64,000 bases of DNA from Antilocapra americana (taxonomy: Eukaryota; Chordata; Mammalia; Artiodactyla; Antilocapridae), in contig ML664175.1 in NCBI GenBank assembly GCA_007570785.1, forward strand, positions 9,705,592-9,769,591, read 5' to 3'. This document shows, one piece after another, positions 45,331 to 57,372 of the stretch. The position numbers and the translations under genes were made by a program. Below the pieces are notes generated by a model. The model searched no databases. It saw only the letters and a program-made list of their open reading frames with translations, and had not been told where the DNA came from. The stretch's first letter is position 1; the number at the start of each line of letters is the position of its first letter.

Positions 45331-46009
45331 AAAATGAATAAATGTAATAGGAAGCCACTGGACAGATTTTTAAATAGTAAGAAGTATGACATGATCAAAG
45401 TTTTTTAAGAGCCCTCTAAGGGCTGTTGAGCTATAAAACTGCAAGAGTGAAGTCAGGGAGAACAGTCAGGAAACTGTGGCTGTGGAGCAGTGAGAGTTGA
45501 AAATGGTGGTAGCAGAGGTGATGGGAACTGGTTGGGTCTAGAATGTATTTTAGAAATAAAACTGTCAGGACTTGATGATGGGTTAAATGTGGGGAACGAC
45601 AAAAAAGCATTCACTCAAAGATACCTCCCAAGGTTTCTTTGCCAGCACAACTGGATGAGCAATGATGCCATCAACTGGGTTGGGGAATGCTGGGGAGGAA
45701 TAGAATTGGAAGCCAGGAAAAAGCAAAAGTCCTATTTGGACCTGTTAAATTTGAGATGTGTATATCCAGTGGAGATCTTGAGTTGACAGTTACACATACA
45801 CACATATCAGTCAAGAGAAGTTGGGGTTGTAAGTATAGATATACATGTCAACATGATAAGGATTCTCTTGAATCGCATGGGACTAGGACTAAACACAGAA
45901 GTAGAAAGAGATTTAGGACTAAGCTCTGAGGACTGCTAATATTTGGAACAGGAGTTTATGACACTGGAATCATCAGATCTTTAAATAAGAATTGGACTTG
46001 GACTCATTT

Positions 46010-46120
46010 CTCAAAGATTCTGATTTAATTGGTCTGAGGGTGCAGCTAGAGTCAGTCTAGAGATTTAAAAGCTCCTAAGTGATTCTTATGCGCAGTTAAG
46101 GTTGAGAACCATTGATTCAA
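46010..46120. mobile_element. MER5-like hAT (Charlie) remnant
   Basis: 'gattctgatttaattggt', 'gctcctaagtgattctta' and 'ggttgagaaccattgatt' match the MER5 family end as I remember it. It interrupts the antisense L2. Confidence 0.6.
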
Positions 46121-46549
46121 GTGATTGGGAATAAAACAATTAGAATGGAGAGGGCCATCAGCAAGGTAGGAAGAAAACCAGGAAAGTAATGCCTTGGAAG
46201 TTAAGTGGAGGGAATGTTCCAGGAATGAAATCATTAACTGTGTCAAATGCTAATGGGAAGTGAAGTCCAAGAAAGAAGACAGGGCAAGGATGGGGTACCC
46301 TAAAGGTGAAAAGTTCTGGTGGGGATGTGGAGATGAAGGCCTGCCCAGTATGGATTAGAAAGACTGGAGAGTGAGGCAGGAGAGACACTGTTGCCCTCCG
46401 TGGTCTGCTCTGCCCCACCCAGGTCCTGGGCTCAGATCCAGAGACCCTGGCTGCCCTTTGTCCAGAAGCTTGGGTATCCAGTGCCCATCAAATAATACCA
46501 TCTCAACTACTTGCTCACACAGCCAGTCAACACTGACTCACAAACTCAT

Positions 46550-46690
46550 TCAATAACTGTTGAGCACTTATATGTGCTAGTCATCATTAGGCAGAGGGGA
46601 CAGAGAGTAAAATAAGATATGCTTCTTGCTCCCATGGAATTTTCAGTCCATTGAGGAAGCAAGTCACAAATAATTACAACAAAGTAGTCA
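46550..46690 (-). mobile_element. L2 3'-end fragment (minus)
   Basis: 'gttgagcacttatatgtg', 'catggaattttcagtcca' and 'caaataattacaac' are in reversed L2 tail order; separate from the longer L2 to its left. Confidence 0.55.
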
Positions 46691-46833
46691 TCTTGATTCT
46701 ACATCCACAATGTCTATCTTCATTACCATTTCCACTAATCTAGTTTAGGCCTTGAAAATGAATAATAGTGTCCTAACCAGTCTCCCGCTTCTTGCTAATA
46801 TAGTTTAAACCTTGCTCCAGATTCTTTTTCCTA

Positions 46834-46902
46834 AAGCACAACTCTGTTTATATCATTCATTAACTGTGGAAGCATACATTTAGCACCTACTAAATACAAA
46901 AA
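46834..46902 (+). repeat. 69-bp direct repeat, left copy
   Basis: AAGCACAACTCT... to ...CTAAATACAAAAA; pairs with 47090-47158 on the other side of a Bov-tA. I count 8 differences in 69 positions, about 88 percent identity. Confidence 0.9.
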
Positions 46903-47089
46903 GAATCCGCCTGCCAATGTATAAGACAGGGTTTGATTTTTGGGTCAGGAAGATCTCCTGAAGGAGAGCATGGCAACCTACTCCAATATTCTTGCCTGGA
47001 TAATCCCATGGACAGAGGAGCCTGGTGGGCTACAGTCCATAGGGTCACAAAGAGTCAGACATAACTAAAACGACTTAGTACACACATAC
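46903..47089 (+). mobile_element. Bov-tA SINE (plus) between 69-bp repeats
   Basis: 'agaatccgcctgccaatg', 'tgatttttgggtcaggaa', 'ttcttgcctggataatcc' and 'gtcacaaagagtcagaca', then a tail to 'cacacatac'. It is flanked exactly by the 69-bp direct repeats, much longer than a usual target-site duplication. Confidence 0.88.
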
Positions 47090-47158
47090 AAGCACAACTC
47101 TCTTCATGGCATTCATTAATTGTAGAAGTATACATTTAGCACTTACTAAATACAAAAA
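47090..47158 (+). repeat. 69-bp direct repeat, right copy
   Basis: Second copy of 46834-46902, same length and no gaps. Confidence 0.9.
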
Positions 47159-47574
47159 CAAATTCAGTTTCCCCTCCTATGTTGTTAGGGTCACTTTCTA
47201 GTTCCAAACTACTGATTCTGTAATCTCAATCAGCAGTAACCACAACAGTTACCTGGTCCATGCATGAATCCCCTTTATGAATCTCTATAAATCAGTAGAG
47301 GATAATCATAAACTGGATGAAAGTGCATCCAATTGGTACTTAAACCTCTGAGGATGGAGAATTCACGTTTGAAAGAGTTCAAAACATGTTCAAGAAGTTG
47401 CAATTTTTATGAAGTTCTTCCTTCGTAATGCTTCTTGCTTACTCATTAGAATGCAAGCTTCTTGGCTTGCATTCAAGGTCTGCTATTAGTTGACCTTGAG
47501 GCATTCTGGTCCTAGTTTCTTATATTTTTCCTTCTGTTTCCTTCCCTGAATGTGCTTCCACACCACCACACTAT
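47159..47574. other. Spacer with a perfect inverted repeat
   Basis: No gene. At 47449-47474 there is a 10-bp perfect inverted repeat (GAATGCAAGC / GCTTGCATTC) around a 6-base loop. Confidence 0.5.
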
Positions 47575-48110
47575 CCCTCATATCCAAATACTTCAAGACA
47601 GAGCTCAAGTGCCACCTTCTCTGTAAAACCACTGAGTCCCTCAGCCGACCATCACTCCCTCACCTGAGAACCCCTCAGGCTCATTTTTAACCTTCCTCTT
47701 GGGTTTCCTCCCTTGGTGATTAGGGTATGCATCCTATCTTCCATGCCTCATTGAAAGGTCTACGAGAGCTGGGCCCCTCTCTTGAGAACCTCTGTCTCTT
47801 GCACAGGGCACAGCACAGTGCCTTAAAAGTTTCATTAGACACCTGTGGAATAAATACAGCATCCATCCTTTGGATCTATTTCCTATTCTAAGAGAGAAGC
47901 TATATTAGCTTTCCTAGACTCTACTATTTTGATGCCCAAATTTAAAGTAAGTATTAGATATTTATTGCATGCCTGAAATTGTGGGCATATTTGGGGGGCA
48001 GGGGTCAAGACAACACTACACATGAAAGAATTACAAACAGAATACAATGTGAATTGTAAGCAAGGGAAAACAACAAAGGAGTGCACGGAGGGAGGAGACG
48101 AACGTGGTCA
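47575..48110 (+). repeat. Local duplication, copy A
   Basis: Aligns by eye with about 50760-51300. Shared text includes 'gagtccctcag', 'ctccctcacctgaga', 'cccctcaggct', 'gtttcattagacacctgt' and 'taagtatta'. Divergence is roughly 20-25 percent with small indels. The first half has an L2-tail flavour, but the match extends beyond the L2 end. Confidence 0.65.
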
Positions 48111-49244
48111 AGAGTTGCCATGCAAGGTTAAGAGGGAGAGAAGTTCCTTGAACCTGCCTTTGAATCTCCATGTAAAGAGACTCCGTAGGTCTTGGGCATT
48201 TTAAGCCTGAAACAAAGGCTGAGTCAGGGACACTAGAGGGAGCCAAGGCCTGCAGACTGGAGAGGAAGCTTCCAGGGCATTAGCCTTGGGTTCACAGATT
48301 CTACACCATTTGCTTTGTAGATTGAGAAGGATATTCTTAATCATACATTCAAATGCTTCCACAGGACAAATTCTAAAAGGAAAACCATTTTGAGTCTACT
48401 TTCAGTTTTTTACTAGCATTAAACCTCTTTTGAGGAGATCAATATTAAGTACTTAATGTCTGTATATTTTATGTCCTCTTTGTCCATGAATATCTCTTGA
48501 ATCTTAACTGTGAGCTGGTGTGGTTTCTTGGAGCTGGGAGTAGAGAAAGATCAGTGAAACCCTGTCCAGTGACTTGGCCTGAAGCTGGGTGGTCTGTGAC
48601 CACTGGTTCCCAGGGCGGTCACATTGTCAGGCCAGGTGACCAGAGGTTGCTGCCCTTATATGTTCAAATACAAGGACTTTGTGGCAGATTACAGCAAAGA
48701 AGTCACCCCTCTGGCCTTTTCTCTCAGTCCAGATCCACAGAGAGCCCCAAGCAGAAGTGTTTAAAAGGACCTGGAAGTTTTGAGGCAGCAGTGTGAGCTC
48801 AGTCTGGCCAACACCAGCACTGCTCATGCCTGCCTGAAAGACAAACAGCTGGGAAAACAGGGGCCCCCATCCATGGGCATAAGAACGAGGTATAGTTGGA
48901 AGGAGGAAAAAGGAAAATCGCATACAGCCCTAATGTACTGCCCTACCTCAGACAGAGTAACATGAGACAGTGTGAAAGGCACAGCTGCCAAAGGATAGGA
49001 ACTGAATCATAGTTTTGCCATATATAAATGTTCATTTGAACTAAGTTTTGGGACAGGGGAGCTTAAAAATGTAAAAGGTAAAAAGGATATCATACCCCTA
49101 AAGCAACAGTGACTTAAAAGCTTGCCCAGGCCAAAGGGACACGAGGCCTCACAGCCAAGACGGAGCACTTCAGGTGCCCTGGCTGGGAGCATATTCCCAC
49201 AGTACCTATCCCTAGTACCACCAGACGGAAACGCAAACAGAAAC
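48111..49244. other. Spacer, nothing recognised
   Basis: Moderately GC-rich with several 60-99-codon frames on both strands; none shows a family resemblance. Confidence 0.4.
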
Positions 49245-49520
49245 CAATCAATAGGAAATCAACCCTGAATAGTCATTGTAAGGACTGATGCTGAAGCTGA
49301 AACTCCAATACTTCGCCACCTGATGTGAAGAGTCGACTCATTGGATAAGACCCTGATGCTGGGAAAGGTTGAGAGCAGGAGGAGAAGGGGGCAACAGAGC
49401 ATTAAATGGTTGGATGGCATCACTGACTCAATGGACATGAGTTTGAGCAAACTCTGGGAGATAGTGAAGGAAGGGGAAGCCTGGCATGCTGCAGTCCATG
49501 GGGTCACAAAGAGCAACAAC
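49245..49520 (+). mobile_element. BovB 3' end
   Basis: 'gactgatgctgaagctga', 'gagtcgactcattggata', 'gatggcatcactgactca', 'gcatgctgcagtccatgg' and 'ggtcacaaagagcaac'. Confidence 0.9.
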
Positions 49521-50377
49521 AAAAACAAGTTAGGAGGCCCTCACCAACTGCTGGAGGGCCCAAGAGGCTCCCTTTTCCTCAAGATGCCACTTTCAGAACT
49601 CCCCTTGACATGGCCGTCAGAAGCTAGATGTTGAAGGTGGGCAGCTGAAGATCCAGGCCTAGAGGGAAGAATGGAGAGGAACTTGTGAGGCAGGCTGTTA
49701 AGCTAAGAAGAGAGAAGCACCTTATCCTCATCTGTCTCTTCCATTCCCCTTGACGCTGCCTTGGTATCCTGATGCTGTCCCTCTCCCCTTAAATCCAAAG
49801 GGAACAAGCAACAGGAGATACAAGAAAGCAAGCAGACCTGGAGAGACTGCTTTGGCAACTGGACAAGCCCAGTGTAGGGGAGCCAGGTGAGCAGAAGCTC
49901 TGGGTGCTACTCCTTTGGTTGGGGAAGGCAGAACTGAATCGCCAGCAGGATTGGGGAAAAGGACCCTTCTGTGCAGGTGGGAGGGTTGTGTGGAGCCATC
50001 TGAAAGCAGGGCTGGGGGCAAGCAGCGGAGGGAGGAGGGGGACTCACCGGGGAAGTCTTGGAAGCTCTGACCCTGTCCAGTCTGAGTTCGCTCAGCCACC
50101 CACTGCTTTTCCCAGAAACAGGGCCCAGCCTGGCTTCCCTTGAAGAAGAGCAGACCCTGAGGCAGAGCGACGGGAGAATAGGAGCTGAGAGAGAAGCCTG
50201 CAGCATCTGTCTGCTTCCGGGTCGCGATGTGAACCTTGTGAGGACCCGCCAAGCCCTGAGGGGAGAGCCTAATGCACAGCACGTGTGGGCCGAGGCGCAG
50301 CACACAGCTGGGCCTCAGTCTAGGGTGCCAGAGCTGAGCCCACCTGAGAGGCTCAGAGCCCATCTCCACCCATGGGA
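49521..50377. other. GC-richer spacer with long overlapping frames
   Basis: GC-richer than its surroundings, so chance frames are long: 227 codons on minus (49728-50411), 153 on plus (50058-50519) and 132 on minus (49907-50305). They overlap each other in different frames and no protein family is recognised. The 227-codon frame takes its ATG from the adjacent SINE. Confidence 0.45.
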
Positions 50378-50505
50378 GTCTCCAGGCAAGAATACTGGAG
50401 TGGGTTGCCATGCCCTTCTCCAGGGCATCTTCTCCACCCAGGGATCAACCCCGGGTCTCCCACATTGCAGGCTTCTTTACAGTCTTAGCCACCAGAGAAG
50501 CCCCA
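50378..50505 (-). mobile_element. Bov-tA SINE (minus)
   Basis: 'ccaggcaagaatactgga', 'gtgggttgccatgccctt', 'cagggatcaaccccgggt' and 'ttagccaccagagaagcc' in reverse order. Confidence 0.88.
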
Positions 50506-50759
50506 GAAGGAGTAAATAGAACTGAGAAGAGGAGAGAGGCAGCCCTCTCTGGGTGTGGAGAGCTGGATGACCACATTAAGAGGAACTCTGAGTCTGGTGC
50601 ACAGGCATGTTCTTCCTCAGCAGACCCTCAGGAGGCTGGGCATGGAGGGCAGCCAAAGTCACATCTGTCCCAGCGGACTCCCATGGCTGGTGTTGACTTG
50701 GATGTAAAGCTTGGTGAAGGCCACAGTGCACTCCCAATTGAATGCCCCTTCCCCATTCC
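50506..50759. other. Spacer, nothing recognised
   Basis: GC-richer; no gene seen. Confidence 0.35.
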
Positions 50760-51300
50760 CGCAGAGCATATTCTTCCAAATGGAATTCAGCTGCCACCTT
50801 TTTCATAAAACCACCCTGAGTCCCTCAGAAGGCCCATTATCTCCCTCACCTGAGACCCCTCAGGCTTATTTTTACTTTCCTCATGGGTTTCCCCCTTTGG
50901 TGAGTGGAAAGGAAAGGTCCATGAGAGCCAGGCCCCTCTGATGGGCATCTCTGTCTCCTGCACAGCACCCAGCACGGTAGCTTGAAAGTTTCATTAGACA
51001 CCTGTGAAATGGATAAAGCAGCAATTCTCTGGATCTGTGTACTATTCTGTGAAAGGAGGAAGTTATATGAACGTTTCTACAAGCTCTTATTTTCTGATCC
51101 CCAATTAGATTAAGTATTAAACACCTGCTGCACGCCTGCTACTGTGACTCTCTCATTTCAAAGAACTGAAAGGCACAAATGTGATTTTGTTGTGGTAACT
51201 CAGTGTACAATGAACAATTAGATTATGAGACTAAATATAATAAAATGCTAAACTGCACATTGTAAGAGCGGCTCAGAGGAGGGAGAGACGCATGTGGTCC
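50760..51300 (+). repeat. Local duplication, copy B
   Basis: Second copy of the block at 47575-48110, about 3.2 kb downstream in the same orientation. Best matched stretch: 'gaaagtttcattagacac' (B) against 'aaaagtttcattagacac' (A). Confidence 0.65.
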
Positions 51301-53459
51301 AGCGAGGGCCTGGACAACAAAAAGGAAGAGGTTAGTTGGACTGAGCTTTGATGGTGGGTGGATTTGCACAGGCTGACAGCCTCACAGCCGTTTCAACCCT
51401 TGCCTTTGACACTTTGCCCATGCAGGCTCTTCATTGCTGCTGTTTTCACTAAGTAGACTAGAGGCAAGCCAGGAGCCCAGAGCAACCTCTGGTGGGCTCC
51501 ATCTCCTTGTAGTCGTGTTTTCTTTTTGATCTTCAAGCCTCCCAGGCAGAAGCTGTAATCATTATTAAGAAGCGCTGATAATCAGGACCCTTCTTGGATT
51601 TCTGCTGCTCAGACCTTGGGAAACCTGAGGTGTGGTGGTTGGGAGTCTCCCTTGAATTTATCCTGCTTCTTAATTCAATACAGGTGTTTATTGCCCTGGT
51701 CTTCCAGGATGGGTGCTTCCAAGGTCCTGTGGGACTGCCCAGACTTCTACCCTTGCCATGACAAGGGGGTGTCTTTTTCAAGCTTCCCACCATCCAGATA
51801 CTGGGGAGGGATTCCGATGCTCAGCTGGTGGTCACAGGAACACGACTGCCCTCAGCTCAGGAATCCAAGATGCCCCAAAACTTCTCTTTGAGAGATGAGA
51901 TTTTCCTTCTTCAGAGTCTCGTCTGCATTGGTTTCCTAGGTAGGAAGGACACAAGCACCCTCAGGTAGGCCTCTGGTCTTATCTGTCAACATGAGTCAGC
52001 GTAAAGACAGAGCTGCCTGGAAACCAGTTGTGGGCTTCAGTGTTGCCTTTTCATGCAGATATAACGCTTGCTCCAGGATAACATGGTCTATGAGTCCAAC
52101 AAACAGGCAGACACTGAGCTTAGAACTCGGCTGGCCTTGTGATGGTGGCATGCCTTCTGGCTTCCCACAGAGCTTCACTGTGTTTCCCATCGCAGTCATC
52201 ATTGTGTATATTTGTGTCTGCAATGCCTAGCACAGAGCCTGGCTTGCAGCAGACATCCTATAACAATGCCAAATCCTGAGGGAAACATTTGGTCGATGAA
52301 TGACATTAGCTAATGCAGCCTTAAAGGTATGGGATGACACAGTGATGAAGATAAATATCCTGTATACATTTTACAACAGTAAATCTGAAATCCCATCTTT
52401 CGGGAAAGCATTGTCTCCACCACGATGACCACGTCAGAGCTCCTACTTATCCAGTTCTGTTGAGTGAGTGTGGAAGGGGTTCCTCTCTGTAATCTGTTTA
52501 CTTTAAGGAGCTCAGTCATGTGCTCAGCTCACAGCCCGTTTATCAGGATGAAGGATGCTCTCTGGAGAGAGCAGACAGCAGGGCAGGCTGAGCTCTGATG
52601 ACAGTCTGCCCCATGGAGATTGACTTTAATGAAGCACAGAATAAACAGGAAGATTAAGAGGGTGCAAAAATCAGTGACAAGTTTTGAGTTCACCTCTCTG
52701 TAGGAAAAGAAAGGTTCTCTGTACAGCTGAGAGCTGTCTCTGGGTTATAGATGAGGGGCATCTGTTTGGTCACTAATGATCCCATGCTATCTAAATAAGC
52801 CTTTGTGTGGGGAAAGAAAAGTTTTCTCTTAATTTACAGGCCTGCTTCTGTGCAATTTAATTTACCCACAATGTGATTTGCTTTATAGTGAGTGGAAAGA
52901 TTGGTGTTATCAAAGAGTTTAAAGAATTATTTAATAGGCTAAAATGTCAGCCTGTTGCACAAGGACTAAATATTTCTCACTTTGTTCCTTTATACAGTCC
53001 CTCCACGGTGTGCTGAGAAAGCATGGTCACTCAGAGACTCGTGATCTAAAACTATGGTCCATCCTGGAGGTCTGGCTCTCCTTCTGAAACACCTAAATTC
53101 TGGGAGTAAAACAAAAAACTAATCTTCCTCATAAAACAGTGCCATTTCCATAGAAACTTAATGGCATTCAGGCATTCTGTTGTATATTGCTCCAGTTCCT
53201 CATTTCATATATGATTTTTTTAATAAATAGAAAGAAAAAGTTACAGAAAAGCCAGAGGACAGAGTCTAAAATTCACACCCATCTTTTGAAGATGACAGTT
53301 TCATTTAGAGGATCCAAATGCAAATCTTATCTCATTGTCATTGCTTTCTGTATACATAGATCTTACTAAAGGTGGGAGCAAGGTTTTTATTTGATATAGC
53401 ATATTCTTTATTTAATCAAACTGTGAGAACTGGTTTTTGTGTGTGTGCCTGTGTGTGTA
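51301..53459. other. Spacer, nothing certain
   Basis: About 2.1 kb without a gene. A short L2/MIR-like tail ('gcctagcacagagcctgg') is at about 52228. A GT-rich run lies near 53437-53458. Confidence 0.4.
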
Positions 53460-53545
53460 CATTGGGCTGAGGTAGTGGCATGCTACAGTCAAAGGGCTTG
53501 CAAAGAGTTGTATGCAACTTAGCCATTGAACAAGTCATGTTGACA
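53460..53545 (+). mobile_element. BovB/Bov-A tail fragment
   Basis: 'ggcatgctacagtcaaag', 'cttgcaaagagttgtatg' and 'aacttagccattgaacaa'. Degraded 3' tail only. Confidence 0.65.
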
Positions 53546-53774
53546 TATTATAGCCTTCCTACCAGTAGATGGCACTCTGGTTCAAATTGATATTCTAAGC
53601 TTCCAGTTGCCCAGCAGAAACGCTTTGTGAGCAGTAATGCTGTGTACCAAACAGCTGAGATGTATCCAAGCGAAAATATGTGGTAACAAAATAACTCAAA
53701 ACCATATTGGCATCCTATTTTAGGAGAGTTGGCATATATTAATACAAGGATATAGGGCACAAACTCAGACAGCA

Positions 53775-54262
53775 TATTAAAAAAACAGAGACATCAGTTT
53801 GACAACAAAGATCCATATAGTCAAAACTATGATTTTTTTCAGTAGTCATGCACAGTTGTAGGAGTTGGGCCATAAAGAAGGATGAGTGCTGGAGAGTTGA
53901 TGCTTTCAAACTGGAGCTGGAGAAGACTCTTGAGAGTCCCTTGGACTGCAAGGAGACCAAATCCATCAATCCTAAAAATCAACCCTGAATATTCATTGGA
54001 AGGACTGATGTCTGAAGCTGAAGCTACAATACTTTGACCACCTGATGTGAAGAGCCAACTCACTGGAAAAAACGCTGATGCTGGGAAAGACTGAGGGCAG
54101 GAGGATAAGGGGGCAACAGAGGATGAGATGGTTGGATGGCATCACCGACTCAATGGACATGAGTTTGAGCTAACTCCAGGAGAGTGAAGGACAGGGAAGC
54201 CTGGAGTGCTGCAGTCCACAGAGCCGCAAAGAGCTGGACATAGCAACTGAACAACAACATAA
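53775..54262 (+). mobile_element. BovB 3' portion
   Basis: 'aaacagagacatcagttt', 'cagtagtcatgcacagtt', 'gagagtcccttggactgc', 'gaatattcattggaagga', 'gagatggttggatggcat' and a degenerate end 'acatagcaactgaacaac'. No open frame longer than about 70 codons in sense. Confidence 0.9.
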
Positions 54263-57244
54263 GGCGCAATCCTAATAGGAAGATCAGAAAGCCTGTAACC
54301 AGAAGAGATTCACTGAGAATTCTTTTGTGCAAGAGCTTCCTTAAGTAGAGTGCTTTGAACAGAGAGGAAGGGACATGAGGCAGGAAGAAACTAACATTCC
54401 AGGTAGGAGAAGTGGGCTGTAAAGGTTTCTTGGGAGCCAAAGTATGTATAAGGAATATGAAACAGTTTGGGTCTACTTTGAGAAACATCTGATAGAGGCT
54501 TAAAGTTAATATCTAAGTTTCATTTAATGAGAAGTAAGTGGTAGACTCAGGCAAGGGGAGCAGGAGAAACGTTTAGCTTTGCAAAAGTAAACAAAAATAA
54601 AACATGGTCAACCAAAGTTATGCCTTGCATCTGAGTTTCACTTTTGATTATTACAGTAAATAAAATTCAAATCAACCAACTGAGACAATATCTTTCATTT
54701 CTGGTTTTATATAAGTGCTTATATAAGTACTTACATTTATGTTTTACATTATGTAATTCTGGAACTTGTACTAGTCAAATGTAAACATTGAGTTTTCTAC
54801 CTAAATGCACAACTCTGAACCATGTGTCTTTAGCACTTCCAAAAAGCTATCCATTAGGCCTTAATTTTTGTTACCTTAATTATTTCCTAATTTTCTGACT
54901 CTCTCCTACAAATTTTTGGGGTTTTTTTTTGTTGAAGTTTAGGATGAAAGATCATAGTGTAAAGAGAGAAACTGTATTTGTGGGTGGATTCAGTTTGTAT
55001 TTATATTTAGAGCATTGAGGCAGTGGAGGAATCCTAATTGGCATTATACTCTCTAATGTAGATTCAAAGTTAAAGCAGTAAGGTGTTTTTAAATAATTCA
55101 GCAGAAACTGCACCAAATGAACAGTTATTTAATTCTTTTTAAAGTCTCAATTATAGTTAAACCAATAATGGGAGCTATGTTGCTTAATCTACAGAAAGTG
55201 CTTTCCATTCACCATGTGTTACCAGGACTATCATTAAAATAGTAATTTATTATGAGGATGAGCCTTTAAAATGCTATGCTGAGGCCCTGGGTTCTGGAAT
55301 CACTGGCTAGGTCAGCACTTTGTGGTTTTAAGCAGTAATGTGCCTTTGGTAAGAAAAAAGGAATGATGTTCATTAATTCTTGATGGGCTTTAAACACCAA
55401 AATACTGTACTTTTTTTTCCTGGAATGGGAAAAACCACCCTTACACAAGTAGGTTAAATATTCTAATTCTCCTCAAGTTTAATCATGTCTCCCTTTCAAT
55501 GGGAACGGACGTCCCCAACAAGCACAGGATGTTCCCACGTTTGGACAGGGCAGGCATCTTTGTGTGGTCCCTGCTGTGGTCACTGTTCCAACCAACAGAC
55601 GTGATCTGCAGGAGGACTGTGTGAAGGAAAGTGTGCAGTCTGGTTTGTAGGGGGTCATGCTGTCATGCTGGGGGTCGTGACAATAGCCTTGTAAACCCAC
55701 TGTTCTCTGGGACTCAGCCAGTCAGCTTCAGTCACCTGAGTTTCTCGGTGTTGCCATCATTGTACAGCAAGGTTGCTGGCTTTGATATTTGAAGATGGTC
55801 CTTAGGCCATATTCCTTGAATATGAAAATGCATGTCCTGTTAAGTAAGTCTATGTGACTGGAAGGAGGTGTGGAACTGCATTAAGTGTGGTGAATGGTAA
55901 AAGATTAGTCTAGAAAGATAGGAAGAAAAAGGATGGCACTGTGGAAGGCCTTGAACACCCAGAACTTGGGTCTTTTAAAAGCAAGTCTGGGACTGAGGCC
56001 ACACACACTCTTACATTTAGTTCCAGTCATTTATGACACTTGCCAAAGCAGTTGCAACTTAAATTTTTTATTTCCAACCATAACCCATGAAAAGAATCTT
56101 ATAGCCCCTAAAATATTCATGTTATTGCTGCTGCATGATCATGCTAGAATTTGAGCACTTGCCTTCAGCTATACCTTAGCATAAAAGAAATCGTAGTAAA
56201 AATAATTGGCATAAAGCCATCAACTTGCTCATTTGCTGTCTTTCACTGTAAGACAATAAAAGAATTAAATGATGTCTCATTTGGCTTTATATATTTGCAT
56301 ACTTAAATGTTTGGATACTTCTTTGCTAAGTAAATTGGGTCTGATCAGACACGCCAGTAGTGAATACCTCCAATTTTCAAATGTATTAATTCTTTCCAAC
56401 TATGGATTACTAATAATATTTTTATTGGCTATTATACCATATCAGTGACATATGGTTGAATGCATGAAGCAGGTTAACAAAGCTACTTGTGAAAAATAAG
56501 TTATATCTGTGCTATACATATTTTCAAAAAACATATAATCTCATAACACACACACACACAAAGACATACATCCTATGAATACAAATTAAGTCATTTTAAC
56601 ACTTAATGCCCCAAATCCAATGACCATGAGCTTTTCTCCTGCTTGATTATCCACCCTTTTACAAAATCCACTTCCCAAAATATTTCTGAGAGCCCCAGGG
56701 GAGCTCACAGGCATATACAAATATTAGTCTCAGACCCACTGGCTGCATTAATGTATAACTCCCATCTATATTTATGGTAATTCTGAGATTTGTTCACACA
56801 AAGCAATAATTATGAAAAAACAGTGGTCCCAATGTAATTACTTATTCCTGCCAACCACGGCACAGAGATTTCTTGTTTTGTTCAGGAAGGAGAAATTTGG
56901 AGGTAATAGCAAAATGTTCTCTTTACTTTGTTTTTTCTCTCCATCTAAGATGTCCCAAAGGCACCCAAATGTTCCAATTCATGAAAGGTACCTGAACACA
57001 TACATACACAGAAACACACACACACACACATACACATACTCACACTCAAACATACATACATACATTACCTTTCTCTAAGTTATAAGCCATCCACAGAGTC
57101 CAAACTGGAGCAACTTTCTTAAATTTTTCTTCCATTGTGGGGAAGCACTCAGCCAAATCTCACTCATTTTGTTCTTTTATTCTCTCCTCTTCTTATACCA
57201 ACTGTAAATAAAATACATGTCTCTATGAGAAGTAACCAGCAAGC
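54263..57244. other. AT-rich spacer, nothing recognised
   Basis: About 3 kb with no recognisable gene or clear repeat apart from CA-rich microsatellites at about 56548-56561 and 57010-57063. It may hold single-copy sequence. Confidence 0.45.
57010..57063. repeat. CA/CATA-rich microsatellite
   Basis: Runs of ACACAC followed by CATACATACATACA-type repeats. Confidence 0.85.
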
Positions 57245-57372
57245 ATGCATGCTAAATTGCTTTAGTTGAGTTTGACTCTTTGCGACCCTGTGGACTGTAG
57301 CCCTCCAGACACGTCTGCCCTGAGATTCTCCAGGCAAGAATACTGAGGTGAGTTTCCATGCCCTCCTCCAGT
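57245..57372 (-). mobile_element. Bov-tA SINE fragment (minus)
   Basis: 'gctaaattgctttagttg', 'tgcgaccctgtggactgt', 'ctccaggcaagaatactg' and 'tttccatgccctcctcca' in reverse order; the head is missing. Confidence 0.82.

Larger units (their letters stand above)
44715..46345 (-). mobile_element. L2 LINE (minus), long remnant
   Basis: Antisense L2: the reversed 3' end ('gacagatagttactgagg') is at the left, then reversed ORF text 'gaagagtctgaattttgt', 'gaagccactggacagatt', 'aactgtcaggacttgatg', 'aaatttgagatgtgtata' and 'aactgtgtcaaatgctaa'. It carries nested CHR and MER5-like insertions. The 98-codon frame at 45490-45786 is a shadow of this remnant. Confidence 0.7.

Noticed and set aside
45490..45929. 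Plus-strand frames of 80-98 codons
   Set aside because: They are antisense readings of an old L2 element.
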